The notes under the pieces are model-generated. The model saw only the letters and a program-made list of their open reading frames with translations, ran no database searches and was not told where the DNA came from. A stretch of DNA of 7,483 bases from Bacteroidia bacterium (GTDB lineage: Bacteria; Bacteroidota; Bacteroidia; Bacteroidales; VadinHA17). The position numbers and the translations under genes are program-made. Of this stretch, positions 5,579-7,483 are shown piece after piece (within the stretch, counting starts at the first letter, position 1; the number at the start of each line of letters is the position of its first letter). The DNA lies in assembly GCA_026391515.1 (NCBI GenBank), contig JAPLEC010000290.1, positions 1-7,483 of the forward strand, given 5' to 3'.

Positions 5579-6901
5579 TTAGAACTTGTAGGATAACCCG
5601 GAGAAGATTCCAAAGGTATAGGGATGTATTTTTATCCCTGAGATTTCGCTATAGGGATTAATATAATATCTGAAGGTTGGTTCAAGGTTTAATGAAAGGT
5701 TTTTGGTGAAACTATATTCCATTCCCATACCCAGAGAGCTGCTAAAGGTGAACTGATTAAGCCCTTCAGTTTTTCCAACTTCGTATTTTCCGCCATTTAA
5801 AGTAGTATATACAGAATTTGTAACCAGAAGATTAGATGATAATCCTCCAATTATGTTAAAGTCAATTGCTCTGTCTATCAGCTTATATCTTACTATTATA
5901 GGCAGCTCGAGGTAGCTGAATTTCTGAAGTAGTGAATTGTCGAGATATTGAAGATCAGCTTTGGTAGGATCAAATGAATCATTATCGTAATTGGAAATTA
6001 TCCTGTTATCTGAAATATTATCGATAAGGAAGATATCCGAATTGCTTGTATAAACAGTTCCATTGGCCGTTAAGACTTCAAAGTTTCTGTCACCTTTTGA
6101 ATATCCGGATTTTTGAAAGCCACCGTAGGAAGATATTCCTGACAATTCATTTCCAAATGAAGAATAATAAAGACCAGACTGTACACTGAATCGCTTGCTG
6201 ATTTTATATGATAATGCCAATCCTCCGGCATATGAAATAAGAGGCTGTTCTTCAGACATCAATTCATGCGTAAGTTCATCTTTCCCGGTATTGAAATTTG
6301 CATAATATGTTGGTGAAGCCAGTGCTGCAATAGTCCACCTGTCAGATCCATTTTTAGTTTGAATTTCAGGAAGATACTGATTAAGAGGCTCTTTAAAACC
6401 GGAAGAATATTTATTTGCATTGTTTATTGTAACCAGATCTGATTTTCTGATTATTGAATTTTTATTATAAGATATGTCATCCTTTGAAAGAGTGGATTCG
6501 AAATCTGCATTTGCAATTTCATCATTTATTGTTATCCCGGAAGATTCCGGCTTATTTATGGGGAGTGAAGTGACAGGAATCGGTATAGGGAGAAGAGTCG
6601 ATATTGCTTCTGTTGGCATCAAAGCATTCCTTTGAGCGATTAATGGAGAATCAGATTCCGGATTAAGTGCAACAAAATTATTCATGAGTTCTGACGAAAT
6701 CTGTGTGCTCCATTTATAAGCCAGGAAGCTCAATGAGAGCAGGACAGCAATCATAGCTGCAGCTCTTAAAATTATTATTGGCTGCTGATTTTTCCTTACT
6801 GCCGGACGGATATTATTCCAAACCTCAGGAGGAGGAAGCACTTCATAATCTTTAAGTCCGTTCCTGAACAGAATATCAATATTTGCCCCTCTTTCATCCA
6901 T
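5579..6901 (-). CDS. Inner-membrane-anchored outer-membrane beta-barrel protein, partner of the ECF sigma factor
   Basis: A 440-residue protein with an unusual layout. Residues 1-40 are a short cytoplasmic segment with LKDYEVLPPPEVWNNIRPAV, a motif common at the N-terminus of Bacteroidota proteins encoded next to ECF sigma factors. Residues about 41-62 (IIILRAAAMIAVLLSLSFLA) form one membrane helix. Residues about 65-185 are a low-complexity, Ser/Asn/Pro-rich linker. Residues about 187-440 are a beta-barrel with alternating strands, including YLELPIIVRYKL (330-341), characteristic of PorT/OMP_b-brl_2-type porins, and a final strand ending in aromatic F440. It has no N-terminal signal peptide. 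The ATG (6899-6901) overlaps the sigma factor stop by 8 bases, so the two are translationally coupled. By position the N-terminus could act as anti-sigma or signal-transducing domain, but no ZAS-type zinc motif is seen. Function is unknown; the barrel assignment is firm, the signalling role is inferred. Confidence 0.8.
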   Translation of the reverse strand: MDERGANIDILFRNGLKDYEVLPPPEVWNNIRPAVRKNQQPIIILRAAAMIAVLLSLSFLAYKWSTQISSELMNNFVALNPESDSPLIAQRNALMPTEAISTLLPIPIPVTSLPINKPESSGITINDEIANADFESTLSKDDISYNKNSIIRKSDLVTINNANKYSSGFKEPLNQYLPEIQTKNGSDRWTIAALASPTYYANFNTGKDELTHELMSEEQPLISYAGGLALSYKISKRFSVQSGLYYSSFGNELSGISSYGGFQKSGYSKGDRNFEVLTANGTVYTSNSDIFLIDNISDNRIISNYDNDSFDPTKADLQYLDNSLLQKFSYLELPIIVRYKLIDRAIDFNIIGGLSSNLLVTNSVYTTLNGGKYEVGKTEGLNQFTFSSSLGMGMEYSFTKNLSLNLEPTFRYYINPYSEISGIKIHPYTFGIFSGLSYKF

Positions 6902-7454
6902 TTGATAACTTCTTCTTAAGTCCGGTATATGAACCTACCCTTCTCTGCAGAATGATCCTTGCACGGCAGAGGTTCGATTTTGAGGTTCCTTCTGAAATAT
7001 TCACCATTTTGCTTATTTCCTTATGTGAATATCCTTCAATTGCAAAAAGGTTAAACACCATTCTGTACTTAGGTGGGAGCTCCCTGATAATTTCAAGCAG
7101 GTCAATAGCTTCGAGTCCTGCATAATCCTCATTATCAGGTTCTGCATCTATTTCCGGTATCTGGCCTATATCATCAACTCTGTGAAGAGTATGTTTGCTC
7201 CGGTATTTTTCAAGAGCCGTATTGACCATTATCCTTCGAACCCAGCCTTCAAAAGAACCTTCATGCTTATAATGAATGAGGTTTTTAAAAATCTTAATAA
7301 ATCCTTCCTGCAAAATGTCCCTTGCCTCTTCATCATTGCCGGAATACTGAAGACATACAGCATAAAGTTTCGCTGCATGCCGTCTGTACAGGAGTTCCTG
7401 ATCTCTCCTGTTTCCTTTAAGACAACCATTTATTATATTTTTAATATCCGGCAA
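6894..7454 (-). CDS. ECF-family RNA polymerase sigma factor (sigma-70 regions 2 and 4)
   Basis: A 186-residue protein with region 2 at about 22-88 (LYRRHAAKLYAVCLQYSGND, DEEARDILQEGFIKIFKNL for core binding, FEGWVRRIMVNTALEKYR for the -10 recognition helix) and region 4 at about 118-172 (ELPPKYRMVFNLFAIEGYSHKEISKM helix-turn-helix, then SEGTSKSNLCRARIIL for -35 binding). Region 3 is absent, as in all ECF factors. The start is TTG at 7452-7454: an in-frame stop lies 21 bases upstream, no ATG or GTG lies between, and a strong AAAGAGGT precedes it by 6 bases. The stop TGA overlaps the start of the barrel gene in ATGGATGA. Together with that gene it forms a compact regulatory pair; its target promoters and trigger are not visible here. 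Its own promoter lies beyond the window edge. Confidence 0.95.
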   Translation of the reverse strand: MPDIKNIINGCLKGNRRDQELLYRRHAAKLYAVCLQYSGNDEEARDILQEGFIKIFKNLIHYKHEGSFEGWVRRIMVNTALEKYRSKHTLHRVDDIGQIPEIDAEPDNEDYAGLEAIDLLEIIRELPPKYRMVFNLFAIEGYSHKEISKMVNISEGTSKSNLCRARIILQRRVGSYTGLKKKLSNG

Positions 7455-7460
7455 GGTTTT

Positions 7461-7468
7461 ACCTCTTT
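7461..7468 (-). promoter_or_regulatory. Ribosome-binding site that fixes the TTG start of the sigma factor
   Basis: On the - strand AAAGAGGT lies 6 bases before TTG (7452-7454). This is the best Shine-Dalgarno in the window, and strong ones are uncommon in Bacteroidota. With the in-frame TGA at 7473-7475 just upstream, it makes the TTG the only reasonable start, because the next in-frame ATG is inside region 2. Confidence 0.75.
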
Positions 7469-7483
7469 CAGATCATAAAAATA

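Overview
The window looks like a chromosomal stretch from a member of the Bacteroidota, probably of the Bacteroidales/Marinilabiliales type. Four things suggest this: a TAnnTTTG promoter box, few strong ribosome-binding sites, an ECF sigma factor coupled to a membrane-anchored outer-membrane barrel of the PorT/OMP_b-brl_2 kind, and a small DUF559 nuclease gene set between two-hairpin repeats. This assignment is inference from gene style, not from a database match.

Layout from left to right: positions 1-177 hold the 3' end of smpB (+ strand). Everything else that is coding lies on the - strand. Positions 215-735 form a compact unit in which a DUF559 (Vsr-like) endonuclease gene sits between two inverted 57-base repeats, each made of two hairpins plus a GGTGGTT box; a third, partial copy follows at 761-786. 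Positions 787-859 show nothing recognisable. Positions 860-1629 hold a LOG/TIGR00730-family gene whose 3' end is broken by a perfect 44-bp tandem duplication. Positions 1667-4486 are a full-length uvrA, and 4510-5469 a membrane-anchored lytic transglycosylase with a LysM-like tail. A 109-base gap with a likely promoter follows. Positions 5579-6901 encode a protein with a short cytoplasmic domain, one inner-membrane helix, a long linker and a C-terminal outer-membrane barrel. Its start overlaps by 8 bases the stop of an ECF sigma factor (6894-7454), which begins at TTG behind a good Shine-Dalgarno sequence.

Reading order on the - strand is sigma factor, barrel protein, [promoter] transglycosylase, uvrA, LOG gene. 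The last three are separated by only 23 and 37 bases and probably share a transcript. The sigma/barrel pair is translationally coupled and looks like an envelope-signalling module. uvrA (nucleotide excision repair) and smpB (ribosome rescue) are housekeeping genes.

The two strongest points for a second look are the DUF559 unit, whose flanking hairpins differ between the two copies by at least three compensatory base-pair changes, and the 44-bp duplication that removes the normal C-terminus of the LOG-family protein.
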